From assembly GCA_003252375.1 (NCBI GenBank), contig QKEJ01000180.1:1-39652 (forward strand): a stretch of 39,652 nt of DNA, written 5' to 3'. This document shows, piece after piece, positions 1 to 7,170 of the stretch (within the stretch, counting starts at the first letter, position 1; every line of letters starts with the position of its first letter). Origin of the DNA: Halodesulfovibrio sp. (GTDB taxonomy: Bacteria > Desulfobacterota > Desulfovibrionia > Desulfovibrionales > Desulfovibrionaceae). A program made the position numbers and the translations under genes. The notes beneath the pieces were generated by a model. The model did not search any database and had not been told where the DNA came from. It was given only the letters and a program-made list of their open reading frames with translations.

Positions 1-1128
1 GCCACCGCCTATTACAATTCCGCCGTGTGGCGTGTGTACAACCGGTTTGCCGACGCCATTGAGGAATCCGTGCGTGAATACGGCATCCATGCCCCCGTGC
101 ATATCCTCAAGGCAGACGGCGGGACCATGCCGTTGTCGGTTTCACGCGAAATGCCTGTGGAATCCATTCTTTCCGGGCCGGCTGCCAGCGTCATGGGCAT
201 CATCGCCCTGTGTGACATCAGGCAGGATTCCATCATTCTGGATATCGGCGGCACAACCACGGATATCGCCCTGTTTGCCTCCGGTTCTCCGGTCATCGAG
301 AACGAGGGCATAGAGGTGGGAAGCTACCCCACGTTGGTGCGCGCCCTGCGTACCCGGTCCATCGGCATCGGCGGCGATTCGCGCCTGCACGTGCAGGCCG
401 GGGCCGTCCGGGTGGGACCGGAGCGTGTCGGCCCCTGCATGGCGGCCGGCGGCACGCAGCCTACGCTTATTGATGCGCTCATCTACAAGGGATTGGCCTT
501 CTTCGGCAATGTTGAGGCGAGCCGCGCCGGCATTGAGGCGCTCGCCACCCTCTGGGACATGTTCCCGGAAGCGTTGGCGGACGAGGCCATACGCACCGCA
601 GTGGCGGGCATTGCCCGAGCCGTGGACGAAATGCTGGATGAGGTGAATTCGCGCCCCGTGTATACCATCATGGAGCTCATAGAGGGCGACCGGCTTGCCC
701 CGAATGTGGTGTACGTCATGGGTGGGCCGGCACAGGCCTTCAGCAACCTGTTGGCCGAAAGTCTCGGGCGCAGGGTGATCGTGCCCGAAGAGCATGCCGT
801 TGCCAATGCCATCGGGGCTGCGCTGACCCGTACCACCTTTGAGCTGGAGCTTTTTGCGGACACGGAAAAGAAGGTGCGTTTCGTGCCTACCCTGGGTCTG
901 CAGGACACCGTTCCGAGCAGATACATGCTGAATGAGGCGCAGGGAGATGCCGTTTCCCTGCTGCTTGCCCATCTGGATAAACTGGGAATTACCCTCAAGG
1001 AGGACGATGTGGACATTCTGGAGGCCAATAGTTTCAACATGGTGGGAGACTACGGTACGGTTGGCCGCAATATCCGGGTCAAGTGTCAGGTCCGTCCCGG
1101 CGTGGTGGAGAGGTTTATCCATGCGTAG
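1..1128 (+). CDS. Hydantoinase/oxoprolinase (HyuA-type) family protein, 5'-truncated by the window
   Basis: The frame is open from base 1, so the N-terminus lies outside the window; about 375 residues are visible. The ATPase-like phosphate-binding signature DIGGTTTDIALF begins at visible residue 81. It is followed by a stretch typical of the hydantoinase A fold (LRTRSIGIGGDS). The family hydrolyses hydantoins or 5-oxoproline in an ATP-dependent way, but members are poorly characterised and the substrate cannot be read from sequence. The stop codon overlaps the start of the nagZ-like gene by 8 bases (ATGCGTAG), so the two are probably co-transcribed and translationally coupled. The pairing with a cell-wall glycosidase does not itself prove a shared pathway. 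Family assignment is firm; substrate unknown. Confidence 0.88.
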   Translation, partial: ATAYYNSAVWRVYNRFADAIEESVREYGIHAPVHILKADGGTMPLSVSREMPVESILSGPAASVMGIIALCDIRQDSIILDIGGTTTDIALFASGSPVIENEGIEVGSYPTLVRALRTRSIGIGGDSRLHVQAGAVRVGPERVGPCMAAGGTQPTLIDALIYKGLAFFGNVEASRAGIEALATLWDMFPEALADEAIRTAVAGIARAVDEMLDEVNSRPVYTIMELIEGDRLAPNVVYVMGGPAQAFSNLLAESLGRRVIVPEEHAVANAIGAALTRTTFELELFADTEKKVRFVPTLGLQDTVPSRYMLNEAQGDAVSLLLAHLDKLGITLKEDDVDILEANSFNMVGDYGTVGRNIRVKCQVRPGVVERFIHA

Positions 1129-2299
1129 GGCGCTACAGGCATTCTTTCTGGCTGTGTGCATGACGGCGGGGCTTCTGGTTCCCGCCGTCTGTTCGTATGG
1201 CAAGGCGGCGGAGACGGAACCCGGTCTGCACGCCATGATTGGCCAGATGCTGCTGGTGGGATTCCGGGGCGATTCCCTTGATGGCATGGCTGCCGGCGAT
1301 GCGGGCGGCGTGAAGGCCTCGCGTCCCGATACGCTGGAACCGGCCATCGTGCGTGATATCCGGCGGTACAATCTGGGCGGGGTTATCCTCTTTGACTATG
1401 ACGTGGCGCTCAAGCGTCCGGATCGGAATATCCGCAGCAGGGAGCAGGTCCGCTCGCTTGTCCAGAACCTGCAGCGCATGGCGCAAACCCCGCTCTTTGT
1501 GGCTGTTGACCAGGAGGGCGGGCGTGTGGCCCGGCTCAAGCCTGCGCAGGGCTTTATCGCCACCCCGTCTGCAGCGGCGCTGGGGAACGGAACCCTTGCC
1601 GGGACGCGGACAGCGGGGGAAACCGTGGGCCGCATGCTGGCCGATGTGGGGATAAACTGGGACTTTGCCCCGGTGCTGGATGTGAACGTGAATCCGGACT
1701 GCCCCGTCATCGGCAGACTGGGCCGGAGTTTTTCCGGTGATCCCGGGCAGGTTGCCGAACACGGCAGAGCCTTTGCGGAAGGGTTGAACGCTTACGGCGT
1801 CATTGCCTGCTTCAAGCATTTTCCGGGACATGGCAGCGCTCGCGCCGATTCGCATATGGGCGTAACGGATGTAACCGCCACATGGTCAGCTCGGGAACTG
1901 GTTCCCTACCGCAGACTTCTGGGGTTGCCGCTGACCACGGCCGTGATGACGGGGCATCTTTTCAATGCCCGTCTGGATGCCGAACACCCCGCCACATTGT
2001 CCCGCAAGACCATTACGGGGCTTCTGCGCGAAAGCATGGGCTATGAGGGCGTCATCATTACCGACGACCTGCAGATGCGTGCCGTGGCGGATGCCTACGG
2101 GCTGGAGACGACCGTGGAACTGGCGCTCAAGGCCGGGGCGGATATCCTGCTCTTTGGCAACAACCTGAGCTATGATCCCGACATCGTGCCCAAGGTGGTG
2201 CGCATCATCACCCGTCTGGTGGAGACCAGGCGCATCACCCCGCAACGCATTGCGCAGTCGTACCGGCGTATCCGCACCCTCAAGAAGTCCTTGAACTAG
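1121..2299 (+). CDS. nagZ: Family 3 glycoside hydrolase, NagZ-like beta-N-acetylhexosaminidase with a signal peptide
   Basis: A 392-residue protein. The start at 1121 is chosen because GGAGAGG lies just upstream and because it yields a clean signal peptide: positive MRR, then a hydrophobic stretch to about residue 24. The NagZ hallmark KHFPGHG is at residues 232-238 with DSH at 243-245 (the loop carrying the general acid/base His). The nucleophile motif TDDLQM is at 314-319 (Asp315 or 316). NagZ removes N-acetylglucosamine from peptidoglycan fragments. In E. coli it is cytosolic, whereas this protein appears to be exported, which would place the reaction in the periplasm. No lipobox is convincing. 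The stop codon overlaps the convergent TVP38 gene by 4 bases. The family is firm; exact substrate inferred. Confidence 0.9.
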   Translation: MRRALQAFFLAVCMTAGLLVPAVCSYGKAAETEPGLHAMIGQMLLVGFRGDSLDGMAAGDAGGVKASRPDTLEPAIVRDIRRYNLGGVILFDYDVALKRPDRNIRSREQVRSLVQNLQRMAQTPLFVAVDQEGGRVARLKPAQGFIATPSAAALGNGTLAGTRTAGETVGRMLADVGINWDFAPVLDVNVNPDCPVIGRLGRSFSGDPGQVAEHGRAFAEGLNAYGVIACFKHFPGHGSARADSHMGVTDVTATWSARELVPYRRLLGLPLTTAVMTGHLFNARLDAEHPATLSRKTITGLLRESMGYEGVIITDDLQMRAVADAYGLETTVELALKAGADILLFGNNLSYDPDIVPKVVRIITRLVETRRITPQRIAQSYRRIRTLKKSLN

Positions 2300-2967
2300 T
2301 CGTCCAGTGTGGTTTCGATTCTGTAGCTCTTGTAGAGACGGTAGCCGAGCAGACTCGAGATGACGAGCAGGACGGCGCTGATGGTTGTGCGCCATACGGG
2401 GTCGACGTTCACGCCGCTGCCCAGCAGGGCGAAGATGAAGGTCTGGGGAATGTAGCCTACGATGGAGCCGCTCAGGAAGGAGAGGCTGGAGATGGAAGTC
2501 ACCCCGGCGATGAGGTTGGTGAGGATGTTGCTGCCCACGGGAAGCAGGCGCACCACCACGGTCATCTGGAAAGGATCCTTTTTGAGGAAGTTGTTCAGCT
2601 TTGCCGTGCGAGCGCCCAGACGGGCCTCGATGACCTTTCGCCCCGCAAACCGGGCATAATAGAAGGCCAGGGCGCATCCCAGCAGCGCCCCTGTGGCGCC
2701 CATGATGGTGCCGAAGAGAGCCCCGTACACGTAGCCTGCAAAGAATCCTATGAGCTGGCGGGGACACCCCACCGCCGTAAACCCCGCTGCCAGAAGCAGG
2801 AAGAGGGCGTAGCCCGTGAATCCCCTGCCGCGGATGTGGGCGTCCATCCACTGCTTGTTGAGCACCTCGTCCAGACCGGAAATACGAAACAGGTAAATCG
2901 CGGCAGCCAGAAGGGCGAATATGATAAAGGCCTTGAAAATGGCCTTGCGGGTCTTGGCGTTGATCAA
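2296..2967 (-). CDS. TVP38/TMEM64 (DedA/VTT-like) family integral membrane protein
   Basis: A 223-residue protein with an N-terminal membrane segment (about residues 9-27) followed by several hydrophobic segments. It has the family pattern GFFAGYVYGALFGTIMGATGALLG and, later, a motif like VVRLLPVGSNILTNLIAGVTSIS. TVP38 proteins are inner-membrane proteins related to DedA flippase-like proteins; the transported lipid is not established. The start codon appears to be TTG (2965-2967), supported by AAGGA eight bases upstream; no better ATG exists. It lies 205 bases downstream of the glycosyltransferase gene on the same strand and may share its transcript. Its stop codon interlocks with that of the convergent nagZ-like gene. 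Confidence 0.85.
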   Translation of the reverse strand: MINAKTRKAIFKAFIIFALLAAAIYLFRISGLDEVLNKQWMDAHIRGRGFTGYALFLLLAAGFTAVGCPRQLIGFFAGYVYGALFGTIMGATGALLGCALAFYYARFAGRKVIEARLGARTAKLNNFLKKDPFQMTVVVRLLPVGSNILTNLIAGVTSISSLSFLSGSIVGYIPQTFIFALLGSGVNVDPVWRTTISAVLLVISSLLGYRLYKSYRIETTLDD

Positions 2968-3095
2968 GCTGTGCGTCCTTGTAGCTGCCTTGGCAGCCGG
3001 ATCCCGTCGGGGCGGGGCTTATGCACTGTATGCCCGGTATGGGCGGCACTGTACTTCAAAGGGCCAAGAAACGGAACTCCGGGTCCCTAACTGGT

Positions 3096-3119
3096 CAAGG
3101 CGGCATTGCTGCCGCCTTG
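3096..3119. terminator. Perfect 10-bp hairpin between glycosyltransferase and TVP38 genes
   Basis: CAAGGCGGCA (3096-3105), loop TTGC, TGCCGCCTTG (3110-3119). It lies in the 205-base gap 2968-3172. On neither strand does a good T-run follow, so termination is uncertain; it could instead be a processing or stability hairpin between two minus-strand genes. Nothing else is recognisable in this gap apart from the SD of the TVP38 gene. Confidence 0.4.
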
Positions 3120-3172
3120 CATGATTCGTTTTGGGGTGCGCATTCTTCCGAACGGCAGGGTCGGAGAGAACG

Positions 3173-3895
3173 CTATTTCCGTTCCTTGATGACGTAGTTG
3201 AAAGACCGGCTCTGCATCCAGCGAATGGCGAGTAGATCAAAGAACGTTGCCTTGGCCCGGTCCCAGACGCCGTACTTGGAGACGCCGTGCTGGCGCGGGC
3301 GGTGGTTGACCTTCACCTCGGACACCGTGGCCCCCTGCATCTTCATGAGCGTGGGCAGAAAGCGGTGCATGCCGGTCAGCATGGGAATGCGCTGGGCCAT
3401 GGCGGTACGCATGACCTTGAGCGAACAGCCGGTATCCTTGACGGTTTCATGGCTCATGCGGTTACGCACGGCATTGCCGAACCGGGACACCAGCTTCTTG
3501 ACCAGCGAATCCTGTCGCTTGGCCCGCCAGCCGATGACCATGTCGTAGCCCCGTTCGTACTCCTGCAGCATGGCAGGAATGTCGGCCGGATCATTCTGCA
3601 GGTCCGCGTCCATGGTGACCACCACGTCGCCGGTTGCGGCATCAAATCCGGCCTTGAAGCCTGCGGACTGCCCGCAGTTGTTGGCAAAGGCCACATAGCG
3701 GACGGTGTCGTGCTTCTCGGAAAGGGTGCGGATGACGTCGAGGCTCTTGTCGCTGCTGCCGTCATCAATGAATATGACGTGCCAGTCCTTGTTGGTGCGG
3801 GACATGGCGCGATCTATTTCTGCGAAGAGAATCGGCAGGTTATCCTCTTCGTTATAGACTGGAACAACTATGGATATGGAAGTGATTGTTGTCAT
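3173..3895 (-). CDS. Family 2 glycosyltransferase, DPM1/GtrB-like
   Basis: A 240-residue protein from the chosen ATG at 3895; an in-frame ATG at 3949 would add 18 unconserved residues and would overlap the tRNA promoter. The protein opens directly with the GT2 strand ISIVVPVYNEEDNLP, then has IDDGSSDKS. The metal-binding DADLQNDP motif is near residue 98. A C-terminal segment TGCSLKVMR resembles polyprenyl-phosphate sugar transferases. Enzymes of this type move a sugar from a nucleotide donor to polyprenyl phosphate at the inner membrane. The usual C-terminal membrane helices of ArnC/GtrB are absent, so it may be soluble or rely on a partner. No strong Shine-Dalgarno is visible. Confidence 0.88.
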   Translation of the reverse strand: MTTITSISIVVPVYNEEDNLPILFAEIDRAMSRTNKDWHVIFIDDGSSDKSLDVIRTLSEKHDTVRYVAFANNCGQSAGFKAGFDAATGDVVVTMDADLQNDPADIPAMLQEYERGYDMVIGWRAKRQDSLVKKLVSRFGNAVRNRMSHETVKDTGCSLKVMRTAMAQRIPMLTGMHRFLPTLMKMQGATVSEVKVNHRPRQHGVSKYGVWDRAKATFFDLLAIRWMQSRSFNYVIKERK

Positions 3896-3940
3896 AACCG
3901 GGCAGTAATACCCAATTGGATGTTCCTTGTAAATCGGTGA

Positions 3941-3969
3941 TTGACACATGTGGCTTCGCCACGTAGAAG
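3941..3969 (+). promoter_or_regulatory. Sigma-70 promoter of the initiator tRNA
   Basis: A perfect -35 TTGACA (3941-3946), a 17-base spacer and a -10 TAGAAG (3964-3969) place the start near 3976, ten bases before the mature tRNA. The spacer holds a small inverted repeat, GTGGC TTC GCCAC (3950-3962). The position directly in front of the tRNA makes the assignment likely. Confidence 0.7.
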
Positions 3970-3985
3970 GCCTCTCACAACATGA

Positions 3986-4062
3986 CGCGGGGTGGAGCAG
4001 CTCGGTAGCTCGTCGGGCTCATAACCCGAAGGCCGTAGGTTCAAATCCTGCCCCCGCTACCA
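3986..4062 (+). tRNA. tRNA-fMet (initiator), anticodon CAT, CCA encoded
   Basis: A 77-nt cloverleaf. Acceptor GCGGGG pairs with CCCCGC; D arm GAGC/GCTC; anticodon stem TCGGG/CCCGA with loop CTCATAA; T arm GTAGG/CCTGC with TTCAAAT; 3' ACCA at 4059-4062. Three consecutive G:C pairs in the anticodon stem and the absence of a Watson-Crick pair at position 1-72 (C1 opposite U72) are hallmarks of an initiator. In E. coli the 1-72 mismatch is C-A. Confidence 0.97.
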
Positions 4063-4070
4063 AGTGAACA

Positions 4071-4103
4071 AAGGGACTGCAGCACAGGCTGCGGTCCCTT
4101 TTT
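4071..4103 (+). terminator. Intrinsic terminator of the initiator tRNA
   Basis: AAGGGAC-TGCAGC (4071-4083), loop ACAG, then GCTGCG-GTCCCTT (to 4100) followed by a T-run. The stem is 13 bp with one T-G wobble. The tRNA is therefore a single-gene transcription unit. Confidence 0.88.
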
Positions 4104-4364
4104 CATTGCCGTTACCTGGGAAGAGTCTGGGGGAAGAGAACTGCCGGTAATAATAGCTGTTTTCATGATTATCGGGTATGTCTCCGGCAGACTCCGGTAT
4201 CTTCAGTGGTCCGAACGGCCTCTGGCCCACCGGAATGTATCCGTTTTTTTGAAAACGGGTATCGGAGCGAATGGTATGGCGCCTGCCGCATCGGGGAGCG
4301 GCCGGGCGTGGCGTTTGATAAGGGCCGGGCTGTCGCCTGAGTGCCGGTATTGGGGAGGTAGGCC
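4104..4364 (+). other. Upstream region of the phnD-like/diguanylate cyclase pair, with one hairpin
   Basis: No gene is visible in these 261 bases. A hairpin TATCCGTTTT (4238-4247), loop TTTG, AAAACGGGTA (4252-4261) with one wobble pair stands out. It has no T-run after it, so it is not a normal terminator. GGGAGG just before 4365 is the ribosome-binding site of the next gene. I found no clear -35/-10 pair and no recognisable c-di-GMP riboswitch. Confidence 0.35.
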
Positions 4365-5225
4365 ATGAAACGGATTGCCGTAGTCTTGTTGGCATTGCTG
4401 GTACTGCATGTGCCGGGACAGAGTGTTGCCCGGAACATCACCTTTGCTACCTATCCGTCCAACGCACCGGACAGGCTTGAGCGCGCACTGACGCCCCTTG
4501 TGGAATACCTGTCCGACCGGGCCGGAGATACGGTCCGCCTTGTGGTCACCGACGACTACGATGAACTGGTGCGCAGAATCGCCGATGGTTCGGTCGATTT
4601 CGCCTGGATTGGGACCAGCGGATATGTGAAGGGAAAGCAGTTGCTGCCGTCCATGGCGTATCTTGCCACCTATCAGGAGTGGGGCAGTGACGGCAACGGC
4701 ATCATTCCCTACTACCGCTCCTACATCGTGGCCCTGAAAAGCTCCGGGTTCCACGATCTGGACGACCTGCGGAGAACCCGGTTCGCGTTCACCGACAAGG
4801 GGTCCACCTCCGGGTATGCCTATCCCATGATGTTTTTTACACGGAACGGTATCGAACCGGATTCCTTTTTCAGGAAGGTCTTTTTTCTCAAGCGCCACGA
4901 CAAGGTCGCCGAATCGCTGGTTGCCCATTCCATAGATGTTGGAGCCATGTCCGACGGAACGTACTTCAATGCCGTAAAAAAGTTCGGGGATATTTTCTCC
5001 ATTCTCTTCATGTCCGACAAGATTCCCCTGGATGCTCTGGTCGCCTCGCCCCATACGGATGAGGGCCTGCGGGATGTCTACCGGAGCCTTCTGATCGGCA
5101 TTCCAGCGGACAGCCCCGTATTTGATGCCCTGAATGAACATCTGGGCTGGCCCGCGGCAGGATTCACCATTCTGGATGATGCCTTCTACAACCCGTTGCG
5201 CGAAGCCCTTGTTCTTACCCAATAA
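4365..5225 (+). CDS. PhnD-like periplasmic substrate-binding protein
   Basis: A 286-residue protein with a signal peptide (hydrophobic residues about 5-16, probable cleavage after SVA near residue 22) and an upstream GGGAGG. The mature part starts ITFATYPSNAPDRL and continues LVEYLSDRAG...DDYDELVRRIADGSVDFAWIG. This is the pattern of PhnD/phosphonate-type ABC binding proteins. The hinge region TRFAFTDKGSTSGYAYP and a later AMSDGTYFNA match ligand-contacting loops of that family. No permease or ATPase follows; instead an 18-base gap leads to a membrane diguanylate cyclase. The likely job is therefore ligand sensing for that cyclase, not import (inference). Ligand unknown. Confidence 0.9.
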   Translation: MKRIAVVLLALLVLHVPGQSVARNITFATYPSNAPDRLERALTPLVEYLSDRAGDTVRLVVTDDYDELVRRIADGSVDFAWIGTSGYVKGKQLLPSMAYLATYQEWGSDGNGIIPYYRSYIVALKSSGFHDLDDLRRTRFAFTDKGSTSGYAYPMMFFTRNGIEPDSFFRKVFFLKRHDKVAESLVAHSIDVGAMSDGTYFNAVKKFGDIFSILFMSDKIPLDALVASPHTDEGLRDVYRSLLIGIPADSPVFDALNEHLGWPAAGFTILDDAFYNPLREALVLTQ

Positions 5226-5243
5226 CATGGTGTCTGCACATTC

Positions 5244-6764
5244 ATGAACCTGTATACACGCATTCTCTTTGCGGCACTGGCCCCTCTTGTTCTTGCCTTC
5301 GGGTACAGCGTATTCTCGTTGAGTACCATCGTGGACAACGATGCGGTAGCCGCTGCCAGAAGCTATGAACTGGAGGGACGACTTGTTTCCCTCAAGTTGC
5401 AGAATCTGACCGCCCAGCTTTCCATGACTGCGGACATCCTTTCCCGATCTCGTGAGGTTGCGCAGCGGATGAAGGGGGGGGATGTGGATGCCTTGTATGC
5501 GTGGGGCAGTAATTTCATTCGCCCGGGGCTGACGCGCATCATCTTCACGGATATGCGCGGACTGGTGCTGGCCCGTGCCCATCAGGAGTTCATGTTCGGT
5601 GATGATCTGGGGACAAGCCCGGCGGTTGTGCATGCCCTGGAAGCAGGCAAGCACATGGGAGCGACGGTGCTCTCCGGGCATGAATGCCTCTATTTCGCTC
5701 AGGTTGTCCGCCTGTATGACGAAATACCCGTTGGGGTTATCATCGTGGCCGTGGATATCGACGAGCCCTTGCTGCGATCAATTGCCGAAGGAACGAGGGC
5801 CCTCATCAGCTACCATTCGGCAACGCAGGCAGAGATATCTTCTGCTGCCGTGGAAGCCCCCGTGTATACGTCGACCTTTGAATTCCAGTCCTCTTCCGAT
5901 GCGGGCTCCGGAGGCACCTTCTCCATCTACTTTCAGACAGACGAGAATCTGCAGCAACTGGCCAACTACAGGACGACGCTGTATGTGGTCATGGCGCTCG
6001 TATTCCTGCTGTTGCCGTTGCCGGTGTACTGGGTCGTGCGGTACCACCTTGCCCCCTTTAGCAGCATGACGAAGTCGCTGGACAGGCTGAATGCAGGAAT
6101 CGTTTCTTCCGAAAGCCTGCGGGCGGAACTGTGCACCCTGTGCGAAAAGGGCAGGGGCGAGGTTTCCAAAGTTGCCAGGGCCGTCATTTCCTTTTCCTCT
6201 TCCATGGATGAATCCCTCAGGGAATTGCTGGAAAAGAACAACCAGCTGGATGCCATGGCCAAGACGGATGTGCTGACCGGGCTCTCCAACCGCGCGCATC
6301 TGTACGCCATGCTGCAGTATGAACTGACCCGCGCGGAGCGGTATGAGGTGCCGTTGGCCGTTGCCATGATCGACATTGACCAGTTCAAGTCGGTTAACGA
6401 TACCTACGGGCATGCGGTTGGCGATGCCGTGTTGATTCAGTTTGCCGCCCTGCTCAAGCAGCACTCCCGAGAGATTGACGTGGTCGGCCGTTGGGGGGGC
6501 GAGGAGTTCCTGGTCATACTGTCCGGCGTGCCGGGACAGGGGGCCATGGTCTGGGCGGAACGGGTGCGTGCGGCGTGCGAAGAGGCGGACTTTTCTGGCG
6601 GAAAGGGAGTAACCTGCAGCATCGGCGTAGCCTCCAATGTTTCAGGCATGGGCATGGAAGCCCTGCTCAACAGGGCGGATGACGCCCTCTACAGCGCCAA
6701 GCGCAGCGGAAGAAACAGGGTTGTCGGCTCCATGGGCGCAGAGCACGAAGGGCCTTTGGCATAG
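5244..6764 (+). CDS. Membrane-bound diguanylate cyclase with periplasmic sensor region and GGDEF domain
   Basis: A 506-residue protein. Membrane helix 1 is at about residues 7-27, a periplasmic Cache-like region about 30-240, helix 2 about 244-264, a linker, then a GGDEF domain about 335-500. The active-site motif is GGEEF at 418-422. An RxxD inhibitory site (Arg409-Asp412) lies exactly five residues upstream, so product feedback inhibition by c-di-GMP is likely. The metal/substrate motif MIDIDQFKSVNDTYGH is intact. It makes c-di-GMP from two GTP. It is paired with the binding protein just upstream, suggesting a ligand-bound PhnD-like protein tunes cyclase output. No strong SD is visible before 5244. 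No EAL domain. Confidence 0.92.
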   Translation: MNLYTRILFAALAPLVLAFGYSVFSLSTIVDNDAVAAARSYELEGRLVSLKLQNLTAQLSMTADILSRSREVAQRMKGGDVDALYAWGSNFIRPGLTRIIFTDMRGLVLARAHQEFMFGDDLGTSPAVVHALEAGKHMGATVLSGHECLYFAQVVRLYDEIPVGVIIVAVDIDEPLLRSIAEGTRALISYHSATQAEISSAAVEAPVYTSTFEFQSSSDAGSGGTFSIYFQTDENLQQLANYRTTLYVVMALVFLLLPLPVYWVVRYHLAPFSSMTKSLDRLNAGIVSSESLRAELCTLCEKGRGEVSKVARAVISFSSSMDESLRELLEKNNQLDAMAKTDVLTGLSNRAHLYAMLQYELTRAERYEVPLAVAMIDIDQFKSVNDTYGHAVGDAVLIQFAALLKQHSREIDVVGRWGGEEFLVILSGVPGQGAMVWAERVRAACEEADFSGGKGVTCSIGVASNVSGMGMEALLNRADDALYSAKRSGRNRVVGSMGAEHEGPLA

Positions 6765-6784
6765 CGTGCTGCCGCTTCTTTGCC

Positions 6785-6818
6785 GACCGTTCACCGAAAC
6801 GTCCTGACCGTTCACCGA
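6785..6818 (+). repeat. Two direct repeats GACCGTTCACCGA, 21 bp apart, upstream of the ilv promoter
   Basis: Identical 13-mers at 6785-6797 and 6806-6818. The 21-base period equals two helical turns, so both copies face the same side of the DNA. They end 38 bases before the -35 box at 6857, the usual position for activator sites. Function as an operator is inference. Confidence 0.55.
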
Positions 6819-6856
6819 TAATTTTGCGCCGTTTCCCATGAACTGGGCCAAGGCGC

Positions 6857-6886
6857 TTGACAGTTTTTTGTCTATGGCACTATGTT
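6857..6886 (+). promoter_or_regulatory. Sigma-70 promoter of the ilv leader and ilvBN
   Basis: A perfect -35 TTGACA (6857-6862), an 18-base spacer and a -10 TATGTT (6881-6886). The start would be near 6893, giving a leader of about 28 bases before the leader-peptide ATG and about 278 bases before ilvB. Confidence 0.75.
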
Positions 6887-6920
6887 TCATGAAACTTTGG
6901 TTATCCGGAGAAAGAATCCC

Positions 6921-7052
6921 ATGCGAACCATCACGATGAACGACATGACTTTCCAGCAGAACAGCGTTGCTGTTGCTGCTCTCGTCGTTCTAGTGGTCGT
7001 CGTCAACGTCGTCAGCGTCGTCGTGCACGATGTTGGTGCCTTAGCGATGTAA
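6921..7052 (+). CDS. ilv leader peptide (43 aa, valine-rich attenuator peptide)
   Basis: ATG at 6921, stop TAA at 7050-7052; GGAG ten bases upstream (6907-6910). After 15 ordinary residues, positions 16-35 hold 13 valines and 2 leucines in 20 residues; the whole peptide has 14 Val, 3 Leu and 1 Ile. This is the composition expected of a regulatory leader for acetolactate synthase, like the E. coli ilvB leader, although the sequence is unrelated outside the valine run. It sits between a sigma-70 promoter and an intrinsic terminator ahead of ilvB. Its role would be to stall ribosomes when charged Val-tRNA (and perhaps Leu-tRNA) is scarce. The peptide itself probably has no other job. Confidence 0.9.
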   Translation: MRTITMNDMTFQQNSVAVAALVVLVVVVNVVSVVVHDVGALAM

Positions 7053-7118
7053 CGGGCTCGATCTCCACACAGGAACATATCCCCCGCCAGCGCTACGGCA
7101 CCGGCGGGGGTTCTTGTT
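7035..7118 (+). promoter_or_regulatory. ilv transcription attenuator with mutually exclusive antiterminator
   Basis: Terminator: CCCCCGCC (7081-7088) pairs with GGCGGGGG (7103-7110), followed by TTCTTGTTT. Antiterminator: GGTGCCTTAGCG (7035-7046, the last codons of the leader peptide) is complementary at 11 of 12 positions to CGCTACGGCACC (7091-7102), which lies between the terminator arms. A ribosome that reaches the stop codon (7050) would mask 7035-7046 and let the terminator form. A ribosome stalled on the valine codons (6966-7025) leaves it free. Downstream, CCCCCGCC occurs a second time (7129-7136), and GACCCGT/ACGGGTC (7120-7126/7147-7153) can form a hairpin before the ilvB ribosome-binding site. 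Confidence 0.8.
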
Positions 7119-7170
7119 TGACCCGTCCCCCCCGCCGGACACCATCACGGGTCAGCAAGAGGAGTGCAGT

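Noticed and set aside
142-1371. 409-codon minus-strand frame across hyuA-like and nagZ-like genes
   Set aside because: Shadow frame crossing two genes with clear family motifs.
6887-7078. 63-codon Thr-rich minus-strand frame
   Set aside because: Exact antisense of the valine codons of the leader peptide; the Thr run is a by-product.
7114-7170. Upstream start for ilvB at 7114
   Set aside because: It lies in the terminator T-run, lacks an SD, and adds 19 residues absent from the family; ATG 7171 has AGGAG.
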